A stretch of 31,937 nucleotides of DNA from Methanobacteriota archaeon. Lineage in GTDB: Archaea > Methanobacteriota > Methanobacteria > Methanobacteriales > Methanobacteriaceae. The stretch lies in the NCBI GenBank assembly GCA_023409695.1, contig JAEYQZ010000016.1, forward strand, positions 1 through 31,937, written 5' to 3'. This document shows, one piece after another, positions 1 to 9,000 of the stretch. The position numbers and the translations under genes were made by a program. Below the pieces are notes generated by a model. It worked only from the letters and a program-made list of their open reading frames with translations, did no database searches and was not told the DNA's origin. Each line of letters begins with the position of its first letter. Within the stretch, counting starts at the first letter, position 1.

Positions 1-105
1 CCAATTAAAATAAAATTAAATGCAAGTGAAGACCAAGTTATTGAATCGATTTTAGAGCAAATAGAAGAGATTGGCTCATTATTAGATCAGTACTATGAAA
101 ACTAA
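1..105 (+). CDS. C-terminal end of an unknown protein (partial)
   Basis: Frame 1 is open from the first base to a TAA at 103-105. It gives 34 residues rich in Glu, Ile and Leu, ending LLDQYYEN. The sequence (SEDQVIESILEQIEEI) looks like a charged amphipathic helix, with no motif I recognise. The start lies outside the window, so neither length nor function can be judged. The next gene begins only 23 bases later in the same direction, so the two may be co-transcribed. Confidence is limited because only the tail is visible. Confidence 0.5.
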   Translation, partial: PIKIKLNASEDQVIESILEQIEEIGSLLDQYYEN

Positions 106-128
106 TATTTCTAGATTTAATTTCAAAT

Positions 129-554
129 ATGAAATTTAGAGTTGATATTATGCCAAAAGACTGGAATAGGATGAGTATTCAAGAACGTAGGAGATATTGT
201 AAGGAAGTTTGGAATAGTGCGTATGATCCAAGAACAGATCAATGTGTAAATTGGGTTTCTCCTGATCCCTGGAAAAGTGCCGAAGAAAGGGCAAAAAGAA
301 GAATGGAAACAGGAGAAGAAGCATGTTTTATTGCTACAGCAGTTTATGGAGAAAATTCTTATCAGGTTAACGTTTTAAAATTATTCAGAGATGATTATCT
401 AAAGATGTTTTCTTTGGGAAGACTATTTATTAGATTTTATTATAAATTTAGTCCTTATACAATCAATACAATTAAGAAATATAACTTTTTATCTAATTTT
501 CTAAAAACAATTTTAAATCTCATTGTTAATTTAATTGATAGAAAAATAATATGA
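129..554 (+). CDS. CFI-box domain protein, small hypothetical
   Basis: The 141-residue protein has the hallmark of the CFI-box C-terminal domain. CFIATAVYG (residues 67-75) is followed by a VLKLFRDDYL helix, then GRLFIRFYYKFSP and a hydrophobic tail. The domain is widespread in bacteria and archaea, often at the C terminus of unrelated proteins; its function is unknown. The N-terminal half (about 60 residues, basic, with WNRM and RRRYC) matches nothing I know. An ATG at 150 (MPKDWN) is an alternative start, because the bases before it (GTTGATATT) resemble the ribosome-binding context of the next gene, whereas 129 has none. The hydrophobic tail could associate with membrane. The following gene is a HEAT/Mrr nuclease, so this may be part of an accessory locus; that link is inference. 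Confidence 0.75.
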   Translation: MKFRVDIMPKDWNRMSIQERRRYCKEVWNSAYDPRTDQCVNWVSPDPWKSAEERAKRRMETGEEACFIATAVYGENSYQVNVLKLFRDDYLKMFSLGRLFIRFYYKFSPYTINTIKKYNFLSNFLKTILNLIVNLIDRKII

Positions 555-661
555 AAGAGATAAAAATGTCTAATGGGATGTAGATTCAATATTAAGACAT
601 ATAAAAGACGCAAATGATACCATTAGAGACAAATAGGCAATTTTAGTTTAGTTGTGATATT

Positions 662-2323
662 ATGAGTTCCTCTATTAATTATGAATTAAAAATTAAAGAA
701 AATATTGAAAAGAAAAACATTGATGGATTAATTAGGCTTTCAAGAAAAAAAGATGTTGATATAAAAGTTAATATACAAGCAATTAGAGCATTAGGTCACA
801 TAAATGATGATAATTCTATAAAGCATTTAAAAAGTTTAATAATGTTAGAAAATCCTAATGATCTTATTATTATTGAAAGTGTAGAATCTTTAAAGAATCT
901 TGGCTTGGAACCTAATGCCTTAGAATTATACTACTATTTATTGGCAATAGGTGATTCAGAAAAAGTTATCATTGGAGAGTTATTAGAGTCTTTTATTGAA
1001 TTAGCATTGAAAAGTGAGGATCCAAACACTAGAAGTAGAATTTTGGGAATTTTAGGACAAATACAAGGGGCTAAATCCACTTTGGGAATACAAAATATTT
1101 GGCTTAAAGAAGTAATCGGTGTTGAGGATTATAGAGATAGTATAAGAGATAATGCTCAAGAAATTCTTATAAATAGAGGTTTTAGTAAGGAATATTTAGA
1201 TAGAATGGATGTAGAATATCAATACCAATATACATTATTAGAAAAACAAGATTTGAAAGAAGAATACAAAAACACGTTAGAAGGAAAAGGAGAATTAGAG
1301 GAAGACGTATTCAAAATATGTTTAAAACAATTCGAGGATTATGAAGAAACATTAAGAAATATAATAGAAGAATGTACATGGAATAAAGAAGTTATAGAAA
1401 GATTTGAAAATGAAGGGAAATATTTCATAGATAATTTTATAGAATTTGAATCTTCAGAAAAATTAAAATATAATGAAGCTTTATTGCAAAAACATGATAA
1501 ATTATTGATTAAAATTGATGAATTAAAGGAAAAAAACTTATTTTTTTATATTGAAAACTTTGTTGCTAAATTTAGAGATAATTACGGGAGTAATGAAATT
1601 AAAAAATTAAAAGACTTATTGAGCTACAAAGGTTTCGATATTACTGAAGATGAACTTAAAAAAATCATACGTTATCTACTTTCTGTAAAAGTTTATTCTG
1701 ATTTTAAGGCAATAATAACTCAAAATGATCCCAAGAACTTAAAAGAATATGTTATAAACTTTACTGATGCCTATGGAGAAAAATATGAAAGCCATATGGA
1801 TCTATTTATCAAATTATTATCTGAAAAAGGCATAAATATTAATTTAGAACTATTTGAAAGCACATTAAGCAAAATTAAAAGAGAAAAAGAATCACTAACT
1901 TTTGAAGAATTCCTGATGTCTGACTCTTCTGAATCACCTTTTATTACAATTAATGACGTTGACAAGTTGAATGGTTATGAATTTGAAAACTTATTAAAAG
2001 TTCTTTTAGAAAAAAAGGGTTATAATGTAGAAAATACGCCATTATCTGGTGATCAAGGTGCGGATTTAGTTATAAGTAGATTTGGAGAAAAAATTGTTGT
2101 CCAAGCTAAATGTTATAATGGAAGTGTAGGTAACAAAGCTGTTCAAGAAGTTGTTGCTTCAATTGCTTATTATGGGGCAAATAAAGGTATGGTTATTACC
2201 AATAGTGATTTTACTTCATCTGCTTATGATCTAGCAAAAATCAATAATATAAAACTTATAGATAGAGAACAACTAGAAAAAATGATTAAATATTATTTAA
2301 TTTCAAAAGAAGAAATTAAATAA
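662..2323 (+). CDS. HEAT-repeat protein with C-terminal Mrr-type restriction endonuclease domain
   Basis: The protein has 553 residues. Residues 1-180 are helical pairs of HEAT type (for example NIQAIRALGHINDDNSIKHLKSLI). Residues 200-430 are a long, charged, mostly helical region. The C terminus (from about 436) is an Mrr_cat/PD-(D/E)xK nuclease fold: GYEFENLL (E440), GDQGADLV (D468) and VQAKCY (Q481-A-K483), followed by AVQEVVASIAYYGANKGMVITN. The active-site residues D and QxK are present, so a DNA-cleaving enzyme is likely. Mrr-family enzymes often cut modified DNA. There is no adjacent methyltransferase, consistent with a solitary type IV-like nuclease. The start follows a GTGAT ribosome-binding motif at 654-658. 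Genes here are more AT-rich than in the housekeeping regions, in line with accessory DNA. Target and trigger are unknown. Confidence 0.85.
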   Translation: MSSSINYELKIKENIEKKNIDGLIRLSRKKDVDIKVNIQAIRALGHINDDNSIKHLKSLIMLENPNDLIIIESVESLKNLGLEPNALELYYYLLAIGDSEKVIIGELLESFIELALKSEDPNTRSRILGILGQIQGAKSTLGIQNIWLKEVIGVEDYRDSIRDNAQEILINRGFSKEYLDRMDVEYQYQYTLLEKQDLKEEYKNTLEGKGELEEDVFKICLKQFEDYEETLRNIIEECTWNKEVIERFENEGKYFIDNFIEFESSEKLKYNEALLQKHDKLLIKIDELKEKNLFFYIENFVAKFRDNYGSNEIKKLKDLLSYKGFDITEDELKKIIRYLLSVKVYSDFKAIITQNDPKNLKEYVINFTDAYGEKYESHMDLFIKLLSEKGININLELFESTLSKIKREKESLTFEEFLMSDSSESPFITINDVDKLNGYEFENLLKVLLEKKGYNVENTPLSGDQGADLVISRFGEKIVVQAKCYNGSVGNKAVQEVVASIAYYGANKGMVITNSDFTSSAYDLAKINNIKLIDREQLEKMIKYYLISKEEIK

Positions 2324-2517
2324 TTTCAATTTTTTTAATTTATTATTTATTTCATTCCCAAATGTAATACATACTTTTTCTTTTATTTTCATAAAAATTT
2401 AGTATCCAACCAACTTTTAAAAATTCAATTTTATTTTAATTTTTATCAACTATTATGGAAATACTTAAATAGTTTTCTTTACACTATACAATTTAGGAAA
2501 AAATGACTCTATTATTC

Positions 2518-2526
2518 CTTTATATA
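2518..2526 (+). promoter_or_regulatory. Candidate TATA box for the cbiMNQO operon
   Basis: TTTATATAC lies about 95 bases before the cbiM start, which would give a leader of about 65 nt. A second candidate (GGAAATACTTAAATAG, 2457-2472, with a BRE-like purine run) lies further upstream. I see no recognisable cobalamin riboswitch in the leader, and cannot identify a metal-regulator operator by eye. Confidence 0.4.
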
Positions 2527-2616
2527 CCATATTACTAATCTTGTTAAGAATACATCGATATTCATGTTAAAGGGGAGTTTTTGAGGCATTTTAGAAAAAG
2601 TAAAGGAGACTTTAAC

Positions 2617-3315
2617 ATGCACATAATGGAAGGATTTTTACCGTGGCAGTGGTGCCTGTTCTGGTACATCATAGCATTACCAGTTGTTGCTTACGGTGTA
2701 ATCCAGATCAAGAAGGTTACAGAGGAACATCCAGAGTCCAAGCCGCTTCTTGCAATTACAGGGGCATTTATATTCATCTTATCATCTTTAAAGCTGCCTT
2801 CAGTTACTGGGAGTACTTCCCACCCAACAGGTAACGGTTTAGGTGCTGTACTTTTCGGGCCGGCAGCAGTAAGTGTTTTAGGCGCTATTGTACTTGTATT
2901 CCAAGCACTGCTCCTTGCACACGGCGGAATAACCACCCTCGGAGCCAATATCGTTTCTATGGGTATTGTAGGTCCATTTGCGGCATGGCTAATTTACAAG
3001 GGCATTCAAAAAATTGGATGGTCTCCTTCAATAGGGATATTTTTAGCGGCAGTTATCGGCGACTGGTTGACCTATGTGACCACTGCAGTACAGCTTTCGC
3101 TGGCGTTTCCAGTGCCCACATTCGGGTCAGCGTTTGTAAAATTCATAATAATATACGCCTACACTCAGGTACCTCTTGCAATAGCTGAAGGGCTTTTAAC
3201 TGTAGTTATATTTGACTACATCATAAAACTTAGACCTGACATACTAAGGACACTAAAAGTTATAGGACCCGCTAAAACAGAAGAAACTGCAGAAAAATCA
3301 CCAGAGGTGGCCTGA
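2617..3315 (+). CDS. cbiM: Cobalt ECF transporter substrate-binding subunit CbiM
   Basis: Integral membrane S-component of a cobalt energy-coupling-factor transporter. The family start MHIMEGFLPWQWC is at 2617, behind a good AAGGAGA ribosome-binding site (2602-2608); the frame stays open upstream to a TTG at 2581, but that extension is not part of the family. The invariant Met-His at the extreme N terminus binds the metal ion in CbiM/NikM proteins. Several hydrophobic segments follow, with the conserved THPTGNGLGAVLFGP and LAHGGITTLGANIVSMGI motifs typical of CbiM. cbiN overlaps the stop by one base, and cbiQ and cbiO follow in order. The presence of a true CbiN favours cobalt over nickel. 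A methanogen needs cobalt for corrinoids of methyltransferases. Confidence 0.95.
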   Translation: MHIMEGFLPWQWCLFWYIIALPVVAYGVIQIKKVTEEHPESKPLLAITGAFIFILSSLKLPSVTGSTSHPTGNGLGAVLFGPAAVSVLGAIVLVFQALLLAHGGITTLGANIVSMGIVGPFAAWLIYKGIQKIGWSPSIGIFLAAVIGDWLTYVTTAVQLSLAFPVPTFGSAFVKFIIIYAYTQVPLAIAEGLLTVVIFDYIIKLRPDILRTLKVIGPAKTEETAEKSPEVA

Positions 3316-3650
3316 TGGTGGATAAAAAGCCAGTCATTCTGCTGCTTTTAGCTGTTATAATTGTAGCTCTTCCACTTGCCCTTTACAATGGTAAAGGAGA
3401 GGGATACTTTACAGGCTCTGATGATCAAGGGAGTCAGGCCATAGAAGCTACTGGCTACCAGCCGTGGTTTAGTTCCATATGGGAGCCGCCGAGCGGTGAA
3501 ATAGAAAGTCTGCTGTTTGCAGTGCAGGCCGCTATTGGGGCGCTTATAATAGGCTACGTTTTAGGATACTACAAAGGCAGGGCAAAAACAAGAAAAGAAG
3601 AAGAGCTGGATAAACAGCTTGCAGCAAGTGAGCAGGATAAAGCTAAATAA
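3315..3650 (+). CDS. cbiN: Cobalt transporter accessory subunit CbiN
   Basis: A 111-residue protein with two membrane helices, one near each end (residues about 7-24 and 67-85), and a soluble loop between them. The loop carries the CbiN signature FTGSDDQGSQAIEATGY, then PWF, WEPPSGEIESLLFAVQAAIGA and the GYVLGYYKGR end. CbiN is a small partner that stimulates metal loading of CbiM. Its ATG overlaps the cbiM stop (TGATGG at 3313-3318), suggesting translational coupling. The charged C-terminal tail (KTRKEEELDKQLAASEQDKAK) is longer than the minimal family core. Its presence is what separates Cbi-type from most Nik-type systems. Confidence 0.95.
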   Translation: MVDKKPVILLLLAVIIVALPLALYNGKGEGYFTGSDDQGSQAIEATGYQPWFSSIWEPPSGEIESLLFAVQAAIGALIIGYVLGYYKGRAKTRKEEELDKQLAASEQDKAK

Positions 3651-3680
3651 TAAAAATGAATGATAAATTCTGGTGAAGAA

Positions 3681-4460
3681 ATGTTTGAACACACTTTAGA
3701 TGATTATGCCCATTCCAACGGCATTAAAAATGTGAATGAATATTTCAAAGTATTGTTTGCAATTTTAACCATGTTAGTGAGCCTTATATCCACTTCACCA
3801 GTTATACCACTTACTATATTTGTTCTTGTAACTTTTTTAATTATATTTAAAGCTAAAATCCCTGCTAAATTTTATTTGAAGTTCATTGCAGTCCCATTTT
3901 CATTTGCGTTAATAACATTTGTTTTTATGGCAGTATTCTTTGGAACTGGCGCATCAATTCTAAATTTAGGGATATTTAATCTAGCAGTGACAGTAGATGG
4001 TTTTAACCTCGGATTTTTGACGTTAGCAAGGATCATGGGCGGTTTTTCATGCCTGGCATTTCTGGCACTTACAACCCCTATGAATGAAATTTTTTCAATA
4101 CTGGAAGACATTAAAATCCCCCAGATTGTGGTTGAAATAGCCATGCTTATGTATCGTTATATATTTGTGTTTTTAGATGAAGCAATTAACATGTATCATT
4201 CCCAGGAAACTAGACTGGGATATTCCGGCCTTAAAAGGACTTATAAATCTATGGGCCTACTTGCAAGCAATCTTTTTATAAGAACATGGTTGCGCGGTGA
4301 ACAGATTTATATAACTATGGAATCAAGATGTTATGGAGGATCTATTAAAACCTTCAAAAGCCGGGAAGATATAGGAACTAAAAATATTCTTTTACTATTA
4401 TCCTTTGAATCCTTCCTTTTGCTTGGAACCTATTTAACATGGGGTTTAAAAGTTATATAA
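3681..4460 (+). CDS. cbiQ: Cobalt ECF transporter transmembrane subunit CbiQ
   Basis: T-component (EcfT family) coupling the ATPase to CbiM. It has several hydrophobic segments and the characteristic cytoplasmic helices late in the protein: YRYIFVFLDEAINMYHSQETRLG, then IRTWLRGEQIYITMESRCYGG. These match the two A-x-x-x-R-G-type motifs (E-x-R and MESRGYGG forms) that contact the ATPase. The chosen start is ATG 3681 (MFEHTLDDYAHS), because GGTGAA lies just before it. The in-frame ATG at 3660 has no ribosome-binding site and adds seven residues. The N-terminal DDYAHSN is typical of CbiQ. It is 30 bases from cbiN and is followed by cbiO. Confidence 0.93.
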   Translation: MFEHTLDDYAHSNGIKNVNEYFKVLFAILTMLVSLISTSPVIPLTIFVLVTFLIIFKAKIPAKFYLKFIAVPFSFALITFVFMAVFFGTGASILNLGIFNLAVTVDGFNLGFLTLARIMGGFSCLAFLALTTPMNEIFSILEDIKIPQIVVEIAMLMYRYIFVFLDEAINMYHSQETRLGYSGLKRTYKSMGLLASNLFIRTWLRGEQIYITMESRCYGGSIKTFKSREDIGTKNILLLLSFESFLLLGTYLTWGLKVI

Positions 4461-4514
4461 ATTGCAAAACAGCTTTTATTAACTAAATACAGAATTTACT
4501 ATTATCTAGGTGAA

Positions 4515-5357
4515 ATGATGAATATAATTGAAACAAAAGATATCACATACAGCTATCCCGACGGCACAAAGGCCCTTGATAAAGTCAATTTTAAAGCGGA
4601 AGATGGTAAAATCATTGCACTACTTGGACCAAATGGGGCAGGGAAATCAACATTATTTTTACATTTTAACGGAATTTTAAGACCCACCTCTGGAAAGGTG
4701 CTCTTAAAGGGTGAAGAAATAAAATATGACAAAAAAGCTTTGATGCAAGTAAGGCAGAATGTAGGGATAGTATTTCAAAATCCTGATGACCAGCTGTTTG
4801 CCCCAACAGTGGTAGAAGATGTAGCTTTCGGGCCCATGAATCTAGGTTTATCCAAGGAAGAGGTTGAAAAGAGAGTTGATGAAGCCCTGAAACGCGTGGG
4901 AATGGAAGAATATAAAAAGAAAGCACCTCATCATTTGAGCGGGGGCCAGAAAAAGAGGGTGGCAATTGCAGGCATACTCGCCATGAATCCCCGGATAATG
5001 GTACTTGACGAGCCAACATCAGGCCTTGACCCAAAGGGAGCATCTCAAATACTTAAAATATTATACGAATTAAACAAAGAGGGTATGACTATAATTATAT
5101 CAACCCATGATGTTGATTTAGTGCCGCTCTATGCATACAACGTATATATACTAAGTAAAGGAAAAATTATAAAAGAAGGAAATCCTCAAGAAGTATTTGG
5201 AGATGTTAAAACCATAAGAGAAGCCAATCTAAGACTTCCAAGGATTGCACACCTCATGGAAATACTGCAGAAAGAGGATAAATTACCCTTTGATAAACCA
5301 TATCCCCTTACTATAGGAGAGGCAAGAAAAAAATTAAGGGATCATTTTGACGATTAA
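4515..5357 (+). CDS. cbiO: Cobalt ECF transporter ATP-binding protein CbiO
   Basis: ABC ATPase of 280 residues, the energising subunit of the cobalt transporter. Visible motifs are Walker A GPNGAGKST (38-46), Q-loop VFQNPDDQLFAPTV (86-98), signature LSGGQKKR (141-148), Walker B IMVLDEPTSGLDP (161-173) and the switch histidine in ISTHDVDL. The Q-loop form QNPDDQLFA is typical of EcfA/CbiO proteins. Two adjacent ATGs exist (4515 and 4518). The GGTGA at 4509-4513 is very close to the first, so 4518 may be used. It is the last gene of cbiMNQO; ribC starts 14 bases later and is probably co-transcribed. Confidence 0.95.
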   Translation: MMNIIETKDITYSYPDGTKALDKVNFKAEDGKIIALLGPNGAGKSTLFLHFNGILRPTSGKVLLKGEEIKYDKKALMQVRQNVGIVFQNPDDQLFAPTVVEDVAFGPMNLGLSKEEVEKRVDEALKRVGMEEYKKKAPHHLSGGQKKRVAIAGILAMNPRIMVLDEPTSGLDPKGASQILKILYELNKEGMTIIISTHDVDLVPLYAYNVYILSKGKIIKEGNPQEVFGDVKTIREANLRLPRIAHLMEILQKEDKLPFDKPYPLTIGEARKKLRDHFDD

Positions 5358-5371
5358 AATGTGGTGATAAA

Positions 5372-5830
5372 ATGAAAGTAGGAATTTGTGATACCACTTT
5401 TGCACGGGTTGATATGGGTGCTCATGCAATAGATGAAATTAAACAGCATGTTGGGAATATAACTTTTATAAGGCGTACAGTACCTGGAATTAAAGATTTA
5501 CCAGTTGCATCAAAAAAGTTAATAGAAGAAGAAGGATGCGAAATTGTTATGGCCCTTGGGATGCCTGGCCCTCAAGAAAAAGATAAAGTTTGCGCCCATG
5601 AAGCATCAACCGGCCTTATACAGGCCCAGCTTATGACCAATACGCATATACTTGAAGTTTTTGTCCATGAAGACGAAGGGGAAAATCCAAAGGACTTAAG
5701 GCAGCTCGCTGAAAACAGGGCACGAGAACATGCGCAAAATCTGGTTAAAATGATGTTTAAACCTGATGCCATGCGAAAAGAAGCAGGAATGGGTATGAGA
5801 GAAGGACGCCCTGATGTGGGGCCTGTTTAA
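5372..5830 (+). CDS. ribC: Archaeal riboflavin synthase RibC
   Basis: The 152-residue protein begins KVGICDTTFARVDMGAHAIDEI, the hallmark of the archaeal riboflavin synthase family. This family is related to lumazine synthase and not to the two-domain bacterial enzyme. It dismutates two 6,7-dimethyl-8-ribityllumazine molecules to riboflavin plus a pyrimidine. MALGMPGPQEKDKVCAHEASTGLIQAQLMTNTHILEVFVHEDE carries the conserved histidine-rich core. GGTGAT lies immediately upstream of the ATG. In methanogens riboflavin feeds FMN, FAD and the coenzyme F420 deazaflavin route. Linkage to the cobalt transporter is by proximity only, with no obvious pathway connection. A 210-base non-coding gap follows before the next gene. 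Confidence 0.95.
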   Translation: MKVGICDTTFARVDMGAHAIDEIKQHVGNITFIRRTVPGIKDLPVASKKLIEEEGCEIVMALGMPGPQEKDKVCAHEASTGLIQAQLMTNTHILEVFVHEDEGENPKDLRQLAENRAREHAQNLVKMMFKPDAMRKEAGMGMREGRPDVGPV

Positions 5831-6010
5831 ATTTGTTTTATATTAGCGCATAGTATCTGTTCATGGTGCAAATTAAACTATTTAAAATTTTAAACCATTA
5901 TTCTTTATTTTACCTAATTTCTTTTAATCAATAAGTTTAGTCAATTTAAAGCATCAATAATCGGTTTTATAAAAAATGTAATAAATTCTTATAATAATAA
6001 CATAACTAAC

Positions 6011-6019
6011 TTTTTATAT
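6011..6019 (+). promoter_or_regulatory. TATA box placing the kinase transcript start at its ATG
   Basis: TTTTTATAT lies about 24-32 bases ahead of the ATG at 6043. Archaeal transcription usually starts about 22-27 bases after the TATA centre, i.e. within a few bases of the start codon. No SD-like sequence is present in between (AAAATCTAAAAGCTGACTAA). The mRNA is therefore likely leaderless; this is inferred from spacing. Confidence 0.5.
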
Positions 6020-6042
6020 GTTAAAATCTAAAAGCTGACTAA

Positions 6043-9000
6043 ATGAAAAACGCTAAAATCCTCGTCATTGGAGATGAAAATAGCGCAACAATGAGTATAA
6101 AATCTAAAGTAAAGCATTTAGGCTATACCGTTCTTGCTATTGAATCTCGTGGAATAAAAACCATGAAAGATTCCGGAGAACTAAAACCTGATTTAATTTT
6201 GATGGATATTAGTAGAAGTGAAAACTATATAGAAACTTCTAAAATAAGGAAGTACTTTGACAATCCTATAATATATTTGACAGATAATTCTGACAGCCAG
6301 TTACTCGAGAAAGTACAATTAGCTTCACCTGTTTATATTATACGAAAACAATTTAGCGACTGTGAACTTAAAAGTACTATAGAAACTGCGCTTTACAACT
6401 ATTTTAAATTAAAAGAGAGTGACAAAAATTTAAATGCTTTTTTAAATGCTGTCAATGAACCAGCATTTCTAATAGATTTAAAAGGAAATATACTTTTTAC
6501 AAATGAATACACTGAAAAAACTTTAGGTAAAGTTGTTGATTCTAATATTTATGAACTTTTACCACGCCCTATAGCTACATATAGAAAAAAATACGTTGAA
6601 ATGGCTATTAAGACTAAAAAAATTACTAGTTTTGAAGATGAACGCTATGGGAAGAACTATGAATATCGAATTTATCCCATTTTAGATGAAAAAAATGAAG
6701 TGTTTAAATTATCAGTTATAGGATTAGATATTACTGAGCGTAAACTAGCTGAGAATGCCTTAAAAGAGAGTGAAGAAAAGTATCGTTCAATTTTCCAAAA
6801 CAGTACCGATGCCATATTCCTCACACACCATGATGGTTCTATTTTAGATGTTAATCCTGCTGCAGAAGAAATGTATGGATACACTAAGGATGAACTGCGT
6901 AAACTCGGCAGATCAGGTATCGTTGATATAGATGATCCCCGATTACACTCATCTATAGCTGAAAGAGCCAGCACAGGTAAATTCAAAAGCGAATTTAACT
7001 CCATAAAAAAAGATGGAAGAAAATTTCTCACAGATGTTACTGGCAAATTATTTACAGATGGTAAAGGAAACAAAAAAGGAATCATCATAGCAAGAGATAT
7101 TACTGAACGTAAAAAGATAGAAAATGAATTAAAAGAGAACCAGCGTACTTTTGAAACTTTAATAAGTAATTTACCCGGAGTAGTCTACAGATGCATGAAT
7201 GATCCCAACTGGACAATGGAATTTGCAAGTGTTGGTTGCCTTGAATTAACAGGGTATCAGCCAGAAGATTTAATTATGAATAAAAATGTTTCTTATGAAG
7301 ATTTAATACATCTTGATGACAGGCAAATGGTTTGGGATACCATTCAAAAAGCTTTAAAAGAAAACAAGCCATTTAAAATTACTTACAGAATAATTACTGC
7401 AGATTTAAAAGAAAAATACGTTTGGGAACAAGGTAGGGGCATATATTCCCGTGAAGGAAAATTAATTGCACTGGAAGGATTTATAACAGATATTACAAAA
7501 CGTAAGAAAGCAGAAAAATTACTTCAGAAGTCAGAATTATATTACAGAACTATTTTTGAAAATACTGGAACTGCGGCATTAATAGCTGGAGAAGACACTG
7601 TCATTTCTCTTGCAAATACTGAATGTGAAAATCTTTCAGGATACTCAAAAGAAGAAATAGAAGGTAAAAAAAGCTGGATAGATTTTGCTACACAAGACGA
7701 ATTCGAACGGTTGATTAATTACCATAATTTAAGAGAAATAAACCCGGACTCAGTTCCAAAAAACTATGAAATTAAGCTAGTAAATAAACAGGGCGACATC
7801 AGAGATGTTTATGTAACTATTGAGTTAATTCCCTACACTAAAAATAGGTTAATTTCTCTTCTAGATATTACTGATAAGAAAAGATCAAGGAAAGCACTTC
7901 AAGAAAGTGAAGTAAAATTTCGTGAAATTTTCAATAATGCAAATGATATGATAACTGTATCTGAATTAGATGAAAATATGATGCCCGGACTGTTTATTGA
8001 AGTAAATAATGTTGCACTTGAAATGCTGGGTTACAGTAAAGAAGAGTTTTTAAATATGGGTCCTTTTGATATTGTTCACCCCGATATGAATGCTTTTTTA
8101 CCAAAAGTAGAACATGAAATGTCTAAAAATGGATATACGCGACATGAAAGCATATTAATCGCTAAAAATGGTTCTAAAATACCTGCTGAAGTTGCCACAC
8201 ATTTTTTCAAACTCCAGGGAAAATGGGTAGTCCTTGCAATTTCCCGTGATGCTACGGAACGTAAAAAGGCTGAAGAAAAACTAAGACTGGCAAGTGCATA
8301 TAACCGTAGTCTAATTGAAGCAAGCCTGGATCCTCTTGTGACTATTGGTTCTGATGGAAAAATTACTGATGTAAACAACTCTACAGAAATTATAACTGGT
8401 TACCTTCGGGAACAGCTCATAGGAACTGATTTTTCAGACTATTTTACCGAACCTGAAAAAGCCAGGGAAGGATATCAACAAGTTTTTAAGGAAGGATTAG
8501 TGCGTGATTACCCCTTAGAAATTAAAAACAAAGACGGTTCCATAACACCTGTTTTATATAATGCTTCCGTTTATAAAGATGAACTTGGAAATGTTATAGG
8601 CGTATTTGCTGCTGCACGTGATATAACTCAACTTAAAAAAGCTGAAGAAAACATAAAAACATCGCTGGAAGAAAAAGAGATACTGCTTAGAGAAATTCAT
8701 CACAGGGTTAAAAATAACCTGCAGATAATAAGTTCTCTTTTAAGTCTCCAAACAGGTTATACTAAAGATGATGAAACACTTAATGTCCTTGAAGAAAGTC
8801 AAAATCGTGTTAAATCTATGGCTATAGTCCATGAAAAACTTTACAGCTCTGAAAACCTCGTGAAAATAGATTTTAAAGATTATATTAAAGATCTAACAGA
8901 TAGCCTGTTTTTAACTTATAAGACCAAACCAGATAAAGTAAAATTAAATAAAAATATTGAAAACATCTTTTTTAATATAAATACAGCAATTCCATGCGGC

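Noticed and set aside
574..636. Short open stretch reading WDVDSILRHIKDANDTIRDK before a stop, between the CFI-box and nuclease genes
   Set aside because: It looks protein-like but has no start or ribosome-binding site and a stop just upstream. It may be a gene remnant, but 21 codons are too few to support a call.
2324..2616. Cobalamin riboswitch or NikR operator upstream of cbiM
   Set aside because: No B12-box-like sequence or riboswitch architecture is visible, and the AT-rich imperfect repeats are not distinct enough to name a regulator site.
4666..5043. 125-codon open frame on the minus strand over cbiO
   Set aside because: It is a shadow of the well-supported cbiO gene; no family features and no ribosome-binding site.
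2617..5357. Nickel (NikMNQO) rather than cobalt transporter
   Set aside because: The second gene is a clear CbiN with the PWF...EPPSGEIESLLFA signature, which favours cobalt.
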